Shown piece after piece: positions 31,812-42,353 of a stretch of DNA of 64,000 bases. The notes under the pieces are model-generated. The model worked only from the letters and a program-made list of their open reading frames with translations, was not told where the DNA came from and searched no databases. The position numbers and the translations under genes are program-made. Numbering within the stretch: position 1 is the first letter of the stretch; each line of letters begins with the position of its first letter. This stretch comes from Clytia hemisphaerica (Eukaryota; Cnidaria; Hydrozoa; Leptothecata; Clytiidae), in NCBI GenBank assembly GCA_902728285.1, contig CACVBU010000743.1, forward strand, positions 1,820,400-1,884,399. The letters are read 5' to 3'.

Positions 31812-33391
31812 ATCTGACTGGTGAAAAGAAGAAAGTTGAAGTCACAAATGCTGGTAAAGGTACCGAAAAACTCACATGATTGTTTGTTGCATAGATCGCC
31901 AACTCGTGATCACATATCGCCTCAAAGTACCTCTAGCTGAAAGTCGCTTGTGATACTTACTATTAGCACTGATCTAATCAAAGATGATTATTTCTCATTT
32001 GTGTCTCTCAACCATTTGTCTCTACGTTGGAAATGTTTGTTTCACCGAAAATGGCTTTTTAATGCGTTATTTTTGCGTTTAGATTATGTAGAGAAAGAGA
32101 AATTTATCCCTCCAACTCTGACGACACTGACTCATCTAGAACATGACTGTAAGGTTCCTTTATCCAGCACAATTTATCTAAATCATATCAAAGTGCCCTA
32201 AATTGCAAAAAAATTATAATCGTTTTTATATTTGTGCGATTAATTTCCTTTCGCGAAGTAATATATATTTTCAAATCTTTTTTCCAGACAGTGCAACGTG
32301 CAAAGTGCAAAGAGTTACTAATGCTCAGGAAGGTTTGTTAATGAATAGAATATATTCTACATAGCGATTAAAACTACTATACCCTGTTCTCTATAACCAT
32401 ATGTTTGTTACACACTGCGACCTTTAAAGCTCAAACTGAAATAAGGCAAATAAGTATCTTAAAAAAGTCTAAAAATTGGGTGTACATTTGAACTAACAGG
32501 ATAATTCGTCCATATATTTTTGCTCCCGAAGGAAAAAGTTTTAATTCAAGATGGCGAATTTTCAATTCATCAAAAAAAATCTTTTTCTTGAAATATTTAC
32601 CACTGTACCAAATTTTAAATCAATAGTATCAATATTGATAGAGTTATGCATTTTCCAATTCTGGTCTGTAAAATACTGGTCTTTGTTTTACACGTTTTTC
32701 AAACAACGATATCGTTCGAAACGCTACAGCGCTGAAAATGTGCATGCTGGACCCACTAAAGGTTCTCTACCTTGTTTCAAAATTTCAAGACCTCATGATT
32801 TCAGACTTCTGATTCTTAGATGCATTGCTCTGATTTTTTTCAGCTAGTCAAAAAAGCGCAAACGAAAAGAGACAAAAGATCGACCCGGTAATTACACTTC
32901 TATACAAACTGAATAACTTAATTAGTTTTTAGAGCTTTTTTAAATATGATTGATTAAGTATCATGAAAGTCTTGCATAAGCTTTCAAATAAAGTTACACT
33001 ATTGTTTCAATTTCTTCGATAACTCCAATAATTTTAATTTAGAATGAAGATTTAGATATCTTCACTGAATCAAACACAAGTGTGGACGATGAAACCATAT
33101 TACTGTATGCTAAAGGTTTACTATTTCGTTATTTTTCTTGTGAAAAAGGGAGAAAATTGTTGATTATGTTTTCTAAACGGATAAAGTTGTAAAACGTTGT
33201 TGTAATTCTTTTGAATTTGGTTGCTATAAGTGTAATGGTTTCTCTGGATAGAATACTCCATAATTGTCTCGACTGCGATGATGTTGACTCCAGAATAAAA
33301 TATTTTGTGTATTATTTTGTCAAATTCAATCCACCGTTTCCTTTAGGAGCACATGGAGGGGAATGCTTCGTAGATTTGCAGCCTAAAGAAG
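31812..33391 (+). other. Six short linker exons between USP-like and Ulp1 domains
   Basis: Candidate exons with good AG/GT borders: 31812-31853 (GEKKKVEVTNA), 32083-32148 (EKEKFIPPTLTTLTHLE), 32288-32332, 32844-32887, 33043-33115 (DLDIFTESNTSVDDET) and 33347-33391. All are 42-73 bases, hydrophilic, without known motifs. They would form a disordered linker. Micro-exons of this size are hard to prove by eye; RNA evidence would settle them. Confidence 0.4.
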
Positions 33392-33728
33392 GTATCTAAA
33401 GCCGAAATGTTTCTCAATTTGTTTCATAAATTTCAAATATTTTCAATGCGTCAAAAGTTTCCTAATTTTTGGTATGCGTAAGGTATTTTTCTAACAGAAA
33501 TATCCGAAAAAAGGTGGGATTTTACCAGTCTATTGCAACAAATAGAAGCACATTAGTGGCAAAATCTGGTTATCGTCATCTTGACGCATATCAAGAATGC
33601 AAGCATTTATCGCTATCGACTCTTTGCAAGAATAAGTAAAAATAAAAAACTCTTTGAGAAAGAACTGGAAAGAAACTTTTAATTGAGCTTCTCGTTATTT
33701 ATCTCATGCAAATGTATTCTTCTTTTAG

Positions 33729-34150
33729 CTCTTGATAAGGCGTTGAAAACGAAACAAAGCTTCTTACTATGCAAACCATATGGCCACGCAGTGTTTTCTG
33801 GCCAAATTAAGGACACTATAAAACATTGGTTAAATGATACGATCATTGATTCATACATGTAGTTTCTTTTCACCCGAAACGTGAGAATCACTGTTTTCCA
33901 TTTTTCCTCAATCGAATGCGTTTGTTTTAGAAATACGACCTAATTTTGTGTTTTTAACACCACAAGATGGCACAGAAAAAAGATCAACCTGTTAAATGTC
34001 CTTTTAAATGAGCATTGCGTTATCAAGTCAAGAAATATTTTTAACGTTTTTTATTATGTCTAGAATATACCGATTTCCAACTATATCGAGACAGCAATGA
34101 TGAGTGCCTTAATGAAATGTGCTAATTTCTCAATGCCTGATGGAGTCAAA
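33729..34150 (+). CDS. Exons: Ulp1 protease N-terminal part
   Basis: Exons 33729-33858 and 34064-34150. The first encodes FLLCKPYGHAVFSGQIKDTI and HWLNDTIIDSYM. W-L-N-D-x-x-I-D-x-Y is the substrate-groove helix that opens C48 (Ulp1/SENP) domains. The second encodes YIETAMMSALMKCAN. One further short exon before 34450 is likely (34255-34320 region) but its borders are unclear. Confidence 0.65.
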
Positions 34151-34449
34151 GTAATTATGGTTTTTTAGTTTTTTTTTAATCTTTGTTGCGAACGAATATC
34201 TAGAAGATCGTTATATCACTGCTAAAGTTACAAACATTACAATTTCAGAACGGTAGTAATTCGTAATGTATTTTGATTAGTTTATTAGTTGATGAATCAT
34301 CTGATCTCAATCAAAAGGTATTAATCAATCAAAAGTCTTGACAATTTTCAGAATTCAAAATTTACATTTTATCTTTGTAATCATAGTTTTGAAACTCTGC
34401 CCAAAAAAAAAGAGACTTTTCTAAATCAATATGGCTTTTTCTACCACAG

Positions 34450-34545
34450 AAACAATTTTCAAACTCTCGCCTGATGGGATTGTATTCCACTGATAAACAC
34501 TGGCGTCTAATGGTGACAGAATATTTTAAAAACCTTGATTCCAAG
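34450..34545 (+). CDS. Exon: Ulp1 catalytic His
   Basis: Between CTACCACAG and CCAAG|GTACC, open throughout. STDKHWRLMVTEYFKN has the catalytic His in the H-W-x-L-x-V context that is characteristic of C48 cysteine proteases. Confidence 0.75.
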
Positions 34546-34824
34546 GTACCTCTGATTGTTGTGTACCTCTTTGATTGAAAAATTGTAATAGTGTTTTTGC
34601 TGGTGAATGGAACAAATTTTCAATGTTTTTTTTGAAATTTTTTGAAAATTCATTTCTTAGTATTTTGGTCATAACTTTTAAACCCAGTGAAGCAAAAAGT
34701 GATACACTAGAATTTAACTTAGCCAATTAACTCAACTTGGAAATTAAAATTGAAAAATTGTTTCTCTGTAAATCACGGCATTGAATAAGGCACACTTGCT
34801 ACATTTCATTATACTCTTTTATAG

Positions 34825-34912
34825 ATTATTTATCCAAAAGAAAAGGTCATTTGTATGATGGATCCATTTGGTGAGAGTTCTGCTCTATTGACAGAACCAA
34901 GCAAGCTTGGGA
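34825..34912 (+). CDS. Exon: Ulp1 catalytic Asp
   Basis: Between TTTTATAG and GGGA|GTAAGT. KVICMMDPFGESS places the catalytic Asp about 30 residues after the His, in the usual hydrophobic-D-P/S context. Confidence 0.75.
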
Positions 34913-35259
34913 GTAAGTTCAAATACTGTATATTTTTCTTTAAACCAAGATACAGTATTTTATTGTGATTTTTACATTTTCCATTTGGATTTTATATCCA
35001 AAACGATTTATATTGACTGATGTATAATTTGTTAGTCCCGAAGAAAATGATTTCACCCGTTCATAATACTTTTGCACGAGCTACATCTTAAGGAATGTTA
35101 CTATCCTCTCAATCCTAAAGTTTTCAGAAATTTCTACTAAAGAATATCATTATTTCTTCGCTTAAACCTATTTTAATCCTTTTTCACGTGTTTTTGATTT
35201 AATTTTTCTCTTCTCTATTTGCCCCTTTTATTTATAAAAAATAAATTTTTTTACTCTAG

Positions 35260-35365
35260 AGCATTTATGACAAGAAACTTTGATGCGAACCAAACTTGGA
35301 AAATTGTTTGTAAAAAACATGCCTTGCAGAAAGACATCATATCATGCGGAGTGTTTTGCCTGAAG
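35260..35365 (+). CDS. Exon: Ulp1 oxyanion Gln and nucleophile Cys
   Basis: Between TTTACTCTAG and CTGAAG|GTGAGT. LQKDIISCGVFCLK supplies Q-x5-C-G-x-F-x-C, the hallmark end of the Ulp1/SENP active site, completing His-Asp-Gln-Cys across four exons. SUMO/NEDD8-directed proteolysis is the known role of the family; in transposons it may process the element protein or counter SUMO-based silencing (inference). This is the last coding exon before the tandem-duplicated segment begins. Confidence 0.8.
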
Positions 35366-35534
35366 GTGAGTTAGCCTTTATTTTAAAATCTGTAAAATCT
35401 AAATACCAATGGAATGAGCATGAAATTCCTATTAAAATTTAGTTACAAGACATGCCTTTATTATTTTTCTATCAAAAGTTATGACGAATCAAGGTTTTCT
35501 GATGATGTCATCACAAGCCCTTCCAGGCAAAACT
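35366..35534. other. Unique intron sequence before the tandem units
   Basis: The left edge of the tandem segment cuts this intron at the A-run 35535-35540. Sequence up to 35534 is single copy in the window. Confidence 0.6.
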
Positions 35535-35883
35535 AAAAAATAATCCTAGGATGCACGATACTAAACTCGAATCTGTAAATTATATGTATAAGGGCCCGTA
35601 TATAAAGGGCTCGCATATCAAGCTGACGATTTCTTTTAAGGTTCGTTCTATAGTAAATTTATTCCAAAAAAGCTAAAAGGTGACATGTTTAATTCCCAAA
35701 GATCATGACAGCAGAATAACTTGATAAGAAGATTGTAAATATACGAGTTTAAAATACTTTATAATACTTTTAGCAATTTCTTTACATTAAGATTATTCGT
35801 CAAGATTTAATAGACAAACAATTTTACGGAGTTTTCCATACCTTTTGTCATGGTGTCAATATCTCGTTTCTATATTTCATTAG

Positions 35884-35989
35884 TTTGCCGAGGCCATATT
35901 AAAAGAAAAAGATCTACCAACAAAACTTCCCCCAAAAGAGCTCCGTGATTACCGTCGTAAAATTGCCATTACGTTGATAGAAATTGGAG
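35884..35989 (+). CDS. Exon after Ulp1 active site, unit A
   Basis: Between TTTCATTAG and TTGGAG|GTATGA. AEAILKEKDLPTKLPPKELR and DYRRKIAITLIEIG form the C-terminal helices that normally follow the C-G-x-F-x-C motif of Ulp1. Open in frame. Unit A has ATA (Ile) where B and C have ATG (Met). Confidence 0.7.
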
Positions 35990-36174
35990 GTATGACTATT
36001 TATTATCATCTTTCTAATTTTACTATCTTTTAGTCTAAGACAAAGTTACTAACTCAAGATCATTCCAAGCTGGAATCAAACTTCGGGTCGCTTTTTGGAG
36101 GAAATTTTTAGTCACCCGATAGATTCAGAAAGTTTTTATATCACTCGGCCTTATAGCCAACTATTTCTCCGTAA

Positions 36175-36820
36175 ACTATAAATTACGTTTTTTATACAAA
36201 TATGAAAGCATATTTGTATAAAAAACGTAATTTATAGTATATATCGATATAACATGATAAACGTTGTTTCAAAAATATTGGCAGTCCGCACATATCGGTT
36301 GGTTGCTCTCAAAGGAAAGAAAGATACAATTAAAAGTAATAACTCGTTGAAAGATAATTGGTAACTTGGCCAAAATATTTTTCTGACGCTTTGAACTTCG
36401 CTGATTTAGAATATGTATTCAGATTTTTCATATCTTTCTTCGATCAAAAGAAACGTTCGTACAGGCCTCCGAAGTTGGTCCATTTTGCCTCTGTTGGCCC
36501 GTTTTTGACCATTCTAAGCCTACCTTGGAGGCCAGAACTTTTTTTTTGAAGAAAGATATGAAAAATTGGTAGACATACCCAGTGAAGTCCAAAGTTTCAG
36601 AAAAATATAAATTAAGATATTTTGGCTACTAACAAAAATCTTCATTTTTTATTTTCGAATTCAATGAAACCTTTTAAAGCTTTAAACTCAGAATTATCTT
36701 TTCAACGAGGTATTACTTTTGAATATATGTTTTTTCCTTCAAGAGAAATTAAGCAAAATGTGTGGGTTGCCAATTCTTTTGAAATATACTACTCGATGTC
36801 AATAATCATCGTATACTATT
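36175..36820. mobile_element. Foldback element with perfect 30-bp hairpin, unit A
   Basis: 36175-36204 and 36209-36238 are exact inverted copies with loop AAAG. Next to it a longer imperfect inverted repeat pairs about 36265-36365 with 36695-36800 (shared words TTTCAAAA, AAAAGTAATA, CTCGTTGAAA, AGATAAT). A third pairs TTTTTCATATCTTTCTTC (about 36425) with its inverse (about 36550). The whole would fold into a long stem inside the intron between the Ulp1 and PHD-like exons. The short open frames over it are by-products of the palindrome. Confidence 0.7.
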
Positions 36821-36955
36821 AAATCCAATTAAAGTTTGTCAATCCTTTTTTATCAATAACAATTGAATTTTCGTACCAGAGAATTTTGGAATTGAGGCAG
36901 TCTTCGAATGTCTATCAGAACTTGTACAACTCGATATATTTATGTATTGCTATAG

Positions 36956-37053
36956 GTAACGACGACTGGTGTGGTGAAGTTTGCCGCTTATGTGACAGGA
37001 CGTCTCCCCCACCGTCGAAACGATTTGGATCAAATCCGAAAGAATGGGGATGG
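36956..37053 (+). CDS. PHD-like finger exon 1, unit A
   Basis: Between GCTATAG and GGATGG|GTAATT. DDWCGEVCRLCDRTSPPP gives the first Cys pairs of a PHD/zinc-ribbon-like finger, and KEWGW leads to the next exon. Confidence 0.6.
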
Positions 37054-37782
37054 GTAATTATGTGATTGATATTTTTATAACCTTGAACCGATTCACTACT
37101 ACTTTGGTCAATAAACTTTTGAGTTCCTAAAAAGTAATGCACAGAAGAAACCAAGTGAACAATAAGTTTAGTCTACGTCAGCTCTCTGAAAGAGCGAGGC
37201 CCTTCTGTAATGACACTTTAAGTTTTTGAAATCATCATTTTTGACATAAACTTAATATAAACTTAAAATAAATTTCAAAATGTTTTTTTGTGGGATTTTG
37301 CCCAAAGATTAAAATTTGACATAAAATGACTTTTTTGAGATTTAACCAGTTTTTTGTTTGTCTTTTTTCATCAAATTTATAAGAAAATTAGCAACTAGTG
37401 GACCAAAAGCATATCATTTAGTGAATTAACTGGAAGTTTTACCACTGAACAATTTCCATTAATCCAGTCACTGGCACTGACTTCTTTAATCACCCTCACC
37501 TAACCTCTGGGTATTTAAAGTGGTTAACGGTTTCAAGTTCTTTTAAGATAAACTTATGTTTAGTATGTTTATTACCTATCATTAAAAATCACCAAAAATC
37601 CTCAAAGTCTATTCCCGTGTCCATGTCAAAAATAAAATTTACTGCATTCTAGGATCCACAGCCTGCAAAGTGTTAATCGATTCTTCCCTATAGTGTAAAA
37701 CGACCTTTATTCAGGTTATTCTGTTATTTTTTCATTAGTTATCTATTTTTCATCATCATAATTCTTTTTTTGAATTTTCCAG

Positions 37783-37874
37783 GTTTGTTGTGACTTCTGC
37801 AAACCAGTCAAGTGGTATCACGGTGTTTGTTTGGGACAGAATACCTCAGTGAAATAAGCTATTTTTGCGGAAAG
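37783..37874 (+). pseudogene. PHD-like finger exon 2, unit A
   Basis: Between TTTTCCAG and GAAAG|GTAAGT. VCCDFCKPVKWYHGVCLG supplies C-C-x2-C ... W-Y-H-x-x-C, the second half of a PHD finger. After GLG the entering frame stops (TAA at about 37854), but one frame over EYLSEISYFCGK supplies the expected last Cys. The same break occurs in unit C, so it predates the duplication or is a shared error. Confidence 0.6.
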
Positions 37875-38664
37875 GTAAGTTCTTGCAATATCTTATTTAG
37901 TTTAATGTACTATCCGAGTATAGAATAATTATACTTGTTGCTACTACGCTTAGCGTATGAAATTTGACCAGCCACCGTGGTAGTTAATTAGGTCGGTTCG
38001 ATACTTTGCTCTTAAGAAATGACAAAAAATAATAATACGAAAGAAGACTATATCCTTTGGATTTCCTGTAGTTTTAAAAGCAATTTTCACTCACCCGATG
38101 AAAGATATAGCTTTTTCAGCGTTGTAACATTTTCAGAAAAGATGAATCACAAAATGAATCGTATCTAAGGCGAAAAAAATGTAGTGTTCTCGGAATGCGG
38201 GTCAAGGAAAAAAGCTCTCTTGTGGTCGGCCGGATAAAACTCTTTTTGCTTTTTTGATACAAAGTTAATAAGTGATTGACCCCAAAAAACAGCAGAAAAC
38301 AGCGTTTTTAGATGTCAATCAGCTTATAACTTTGGTTGATATCTTTTGACTGAATAATTATTTTTGAGAAATTTTTCACAGTGATAACGTTCGATGATCA
38401 AGCATTCACTTCAGTGAAAATGATAGTTATAGCACTTTTCTACAAGATTTTCATTTTTTTCTTCTGCATTTTCAACTTCATTTTTAGAATTTCTTTAAAG
38501 ATTTTTTTATTTCAAATCGTTCCACTCACTAATATCTCTTTTCAATGATACCAAATTTATAAAGATTGAAGAATTCCTTCAAAAGTTATAGGTAAATAAA
38601 AAAAGAGTGCACACTTATCGTGAATAGACTTTATAATAATTGATTTTTTTCTTCTCTCATTCAG

Positions 38665-39016
38665 AAACTTGTTCAGGATGAAATCTTCATTCTGAAATTA
38701 GGTGAAACTTTGATTCGCCAACGAACAAATAGGAGGGTCCGGAAGTGTTTCACATGCAAAGGCTCCTTGAGAGACGAACCACTTAAGCCTCCTCACGATA
38801 CGGTCTTGGTTCAGCTCAAGAGCGACCAATGGCATGTGGCTCTTGGTCTGACAAAGATTCGTTGATATCGACATCAGTCCACTTCCATGCCAAGCCACAA
38901 TGTGTTGGAAAGCTAGATCCCAAGAATTCAACGATCTTGATGATTCGCATCGGGAGCAAGTGCGACTTCTTGGCATCGATATGGATACTTTATACCGATA
39001 TTGTCTTGTTTTTTAG
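38665..39016 (+). pseudogene. Terminal exon, unit A
   Basis: After CTCATTCAG. Reads LGETLIRQRTNRRVRKCFTC, KPPHDTVLVQLKSDQWHVAL, then changes frame to STSVHFHAKPQCVGKLD and again to EFNDLDDSHREQLRLLGIDM, ending TAG at 39014-39016. The pieces resemble the C-terminal tail of such element proteins (a C-x2-C knuckle, H-x-H-x-x-P-x-C, then a terminal helix). In B and C an extra A alters the first junction, and the stop comes earlier (TGA after TLY). Confidence 0.55.
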
Positions 39017-39226
39017 TTACATAGTTTTTAGTGGTTTTTAACAAGTGTATAAACTTAGACTTAAACTTTCGTTTTATTCTGACGCTGTATTGTATATTTG
39101 TATTGTATACCCACTATCATTTGAATATATTTTTTATTTTACAAAAACTCAATTATATTTGATAGTTGAAAGAAAAAATTTGTATTTGAAAGTCACTAAC
39201 GATTATTCAGATAATAGCGAACTGTA

Positions 39227-40101
39227 CAGGGTGTCCGGAAAAAAATAATGAGTCGAGTCACTTATATAGGTAGAAAGTTCTTGTGTGTGTTTCACTAATC
39301 ATACAATGTTTAGAGTAGTCAAAGTTTATCTCGCTTTTCTATGTCATTGATTGTCACGAAACATCTTTTACGAATGTCTTTTGCAGAAAAACAGTTCTGA
39401 ATAAATATAACATCATTCAGTATAGCCTGGATATCCAGGCTGTAAATTATTTCACAGTCTAGTTTTAGATATTTTATGTTCTGATTTACAGCCTGGTCTC
39501 CCTAGAGCGATTTGCATTCTCTTTAAGAGAATGCAGTCCGCTTGCTTGCGCTCACTTCGCTAAAACCGTAAGGGCCAATCTACACGGCGTTAAGCAATTC
39601 TAAAGCAAAAATAGGATAGTCCTCCAGTTGCTAGTGAAGATAGGGCTTTCTGTTACATGAAAACGTGAAAAAGAAGAAAACAGAGGCAAGTTCATTTTCC
39701 AAGAAAACATGGTTGGTCATGATAATGCATGCAAACTTTTTATGGACTTTGGTGTAATCTTTGGATGTTTTAAATAGTTTTAGATCTTGTAAGACTGCTT
39801 TTATTAATTTCTGTTTTGCTGCCCTGGGTTGGCTAGGAAACATGGGTTTTCACTTTCATTCTCTAGGGAGACCAAGCTCTATAATTTTAGAACTTTGTAT
39901 GTTGAGGTAATTTTTGTTTTTTCTAAAATTTTGAGCTTGGATATCCAGGCTACATTCAGTAGCGTGGTGGGTTGACTAAAATTCGAGCTTTCCGTGGAGA
40001 CAATTTCAGAAGATTTTGATTTTGGCGCCCCCTATGAAAAGTAAATATCTTTTTAAAGTGTTTCAATGTTCAAACTCGATAACTTTTTTTCCGACACCCT
40101 G
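39227..40101. mobile_element. Mariner-like MITE (TIR CAGGGTGTCCGGAAAAA), unit A
   Basis: CAGGGTGTCCGGAAAAA at 39227 and its near-inverse TTTTTTCCGACACCCTG ending at 40101, flanked by TA on both sides (39225-39226 and 40102-40103). The TIR and TA duplication fit Tc1/mariner. No transposase. The interior is split by the 9-bp-TSD element at 39423-39952. A 53-bp sequence around GTGGTTTTTAACAAGTGTAT occurs before (39007-39059) and after (40113-40169) the element. Confidence 0.8.
39423..39952. mobile_element. Nested 530-bp MITE with 9-bp TSD CATTCAGTA, unit A
   Basis: TAGCCTGGATATCCAGGCT at 39423 and its inverse ending 39952, with perfect 9-bp duplication CATTCAGTA (39414-39422 and 39953-39961). 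Same family as 7692-8552. Interior has the inverted pair CTCCCTAGAG / CTCTAGGGAG and a short hairpin ATTCTCTTTAAGAGAAT. It interrupted the mariner-like MITE, so the order of insertion is clear. Confidence 0.9.
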
Positions 40102-40378
40102 TAATATATCTTTGTTTTTTTAGTTACATAGTTTTTTTTAGTGGTTTTTAACAAGTGTATAAACTTAGATATGAAATTATTTTTTAACACATGCTTTATA
40201 GCTCACTTGTGAGCATTCTTCATCCCCTTTTTACATTTGGGACGGCACAGTATTGATTTATCATAAAATTGATGGTTAAAAAATGATTGAATAAAAATTG
40301 GTGAAACATAACGTGGCTCTAGGCTATTGTATAACTTTTAACTTGCCCTTTTCTCACTTTTACAACGTTTGTACAGTA

Positions 40379-40698
40379 CTCTTAGGTTCCAAATAAAACG
40401 GGGGGGTTCGAATAAACGGGGGGGTTCGAATAAACGGTGGGGGGATGGAAAATTTTCTAGATTTTGATAAACGTTGGGGGGGGCCTAATTGCCGTGGGGG
40501 TTGGAAATTGTACTTCTGAAACCCAAAAATAGACTAAAATCTGGCTATTTGGAGCAAAATAAGGGGCCTTCTCTTTGACAGCTGAAAATATTCTTAGAGA
40601 TATTAAACGGGGGGGGGGGTCCTAATAAGGCCCGGGGGTTGGAAAATTTTCGAAAAATTAACAAGCGGGGGGGGGGGCGTTTAGTTGGAACCTAAGAG
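40379..40698. mobile_element. Poly-G TIR element 1, unit A
   Basis: CTCTTAGGTTCCAAATA at the left and CCTAAGAG at the right (read as GGAACCTAAGAG), flanked by TA (40377-40378, 40699-40700). The interior alternates G runs of 6-10 with AT words (TTCGAATAAACGG, CCTAATTGCCG, GGTTGGAAA). Confidence 0.8.
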
Positions 40699-41856
40699 TA
40701 GTCCCCTTAATCTAACCCTTGATCAAGCCGTCTAAAAACAGTAAAGAAAGTAAGCCATATTTAGAGTGAATTTGGGTGATCTGCTGTTATAAATCCGGTT
40801 TTTACCTTTTTTCTTTAATCGGTATTATTTTGATATATTATTTGAGTTTTATTTTTACATAGTACGTTGTTTAAAAGCTTATTTCTCAGAAAAATGATAT
40901 TAAAATAATATCTGTCAATAATATTTTGATTATTCAATTAAGACCCCTATACTTTGGATCCGTGAAAAATAGGCTTTTGTTTTTTAGACTGGAGTCGTTT
41001 ATAATGCATGTAATACTAATAATACCATTACTACTAATAATAAAATGGGATTTAGTTTGTATAAACTAAAATTGTTCCATTCATTACTTTTTGCTTTATT
41101 TCTACTATGTATAAATTAGTCGTCTAGCTTGCTAGACTATTTGTTTTTGTGTGAACGTGAAAATATACTTTTTAATTTCGTAAATGCGTGCACCAACCCA
41201 ATTTTTGCGTAAATGAGCGAATTCCGAGAAAAAAATTGTATTGCATGAATGTGCGAGTCTATCAACCATTTTCATGATTAATTTTGCCAACAAATTCTAA
41301 CGTGTACACGTGCTCCATACACCTATCGACCATTGAGTTTAAAGCTCAGAGGGCTAGAGTAAAATAAAATCTACCGAAAAATGTAATACTCGAAAACAAA
41401 AAAAAACCCATTTTCATGATTACGGCTCATTCTGGATGGGAAATGAAGTGGCTTCTCTATTCCCTTTAAACCAATGCTGTCAACCCTTAACGGTGCTGTC
41501 AGCTTTTTCGGGACTGGTAAAGAAGTTACAAGGAAAATATTATAGGCTACCTCTAAATTAAATAAAGAAAATTCCTGCCGAAATTCAAGTAACATTTTCC
41601 AAGTCTCTACGGTAGAGTGTAAACTAGTCTGATTTGCACACCTATACTTTTGATAGGTCTGCTTAATAGTGTACGGATTGGTTTCCCACTATAGTGGCCG
41701 ATTTTCCCTTTTTGATGTAGCTTCGCCAAGCAAAAATAGCGGAATTTTGTGGGAAAGTAGATCTACCAACTAGAGTAGAACCCTACAATCGAGGTCCTAA
41801 TATTTGAGAAAAAAAGGTAATTCACCGGGAAGTTTTAGAACCACAATTGATCTGTA

Positions 41857-42157
41857 CTCTTAGGTGCCAAATAAACGCCCCCCCCCCCCACTTGTTAAAT
41901 TTTCGATTTTTTCCCAACCCCCCGGACGTTATTAGGACCCCCTCCCCCCGTTTACTAATTTTTGAAAAAATTCCCAACTCCCAAAAGGAAAGTTTCTTGT
42001 TTTACTCTAAAAAGCCTAAATTTGGTCTAGTTTGACCCTTTTTGGGGTTTTTAAAAGTCCATTTTCCAACTCCCCCGGTAATTAGGTCCCCCCCCGTTTA
42101 TTTGATTTGAAAAAAATTTCCAACCCCCCCCCCCTCCGTTAATTTGGCACCTAAGAG
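41857..42157. mobile_element. Poly-G TIR element 2 (opposite orientation), unit A
   Basis: CTCTTAGGTGCCAAATAAAC at the left, GGCACCTAAGAG at the right, TA on both sides. On this strand the runs are C; it is the reverse complement of elements 1 and 3 in arrangement. Confidence 0.8.
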
Positions 42158-42353
42158 TAAGTGCTCTAAAGTAGGTTCGAAGGGTTGAGTTTTAATGCTA
42201 GATTTAAAACTTAGGACCGTCTTAGAATCTGGGGATCCGAAAGTTCAAAAATAGTATGATAAGGCTCAGAATATAGCCTGGAAATGTGCCAACCCTTCCC
42301 AAATTGAAATATTCGATTAAATTAAAGAAATCGACTTTCTTGCCGGCACTTTA

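Larger units (their letters stand above)
25503..39016 (+). pseudogene. Multi-exon gene: integrase - CXC - USP-like - Ulp1 - PHD-like (Ginger1/KRBA2-like element)
   Basis: About 20 exons bounded by AG/GT sites on one strand give a single domain series: H2C2 and DDE integrase of Gypsy/Ginger type (25503-27500), a charged exon repeated 3-4 times (28031-29400), a CXC cluster and a USP-type Cys box (29385-30425), a USP-type His box (31203-31365), short linker exons (31812-33391), Ulp1/C48 protease with His, Asp, Gln, Cys (33729-35365), and a PHD-like finger with C-terminal tail (35884-39016). Ginger1 DNA transposons are known to join a Gypsy-like integrase to C-terminal Ulp1 or OTU proteases. A USP-like domain in addition would be unusual. 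Single-base frameshifts in at least seven exons make this copy defective as written. Joining all exons into one mRNA is inference from order, strand and phase. Confidence 0.65.

Noticed and set aside
36358..36822. Open frames of 60-66 codons, repeated in all three tandem units
   Set aside because: They lie in the arms of the foldback element and appear three times only because the segment is triplicated; no protein-like composition or motif.
39045..39248. 67-codon plus frame after the terminal exon (also at 44978 and 52288)
   Set aside because: It is AT-driven, runs into the mariner-like TIR and is repeated only with the tandem unit.
40379..40698. G-rich repeats as telomeric sequence
   Set aside because: The runs are irregular, bounded by TIRs and TA duplications, and not a short telomere-type tandem motif.
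41371..41595. 74-codon minus frame MLLEFRQEF... conserved in three units
   Set aside because: Conservation reflects recent duplication, not selection; no motif, no splice context.
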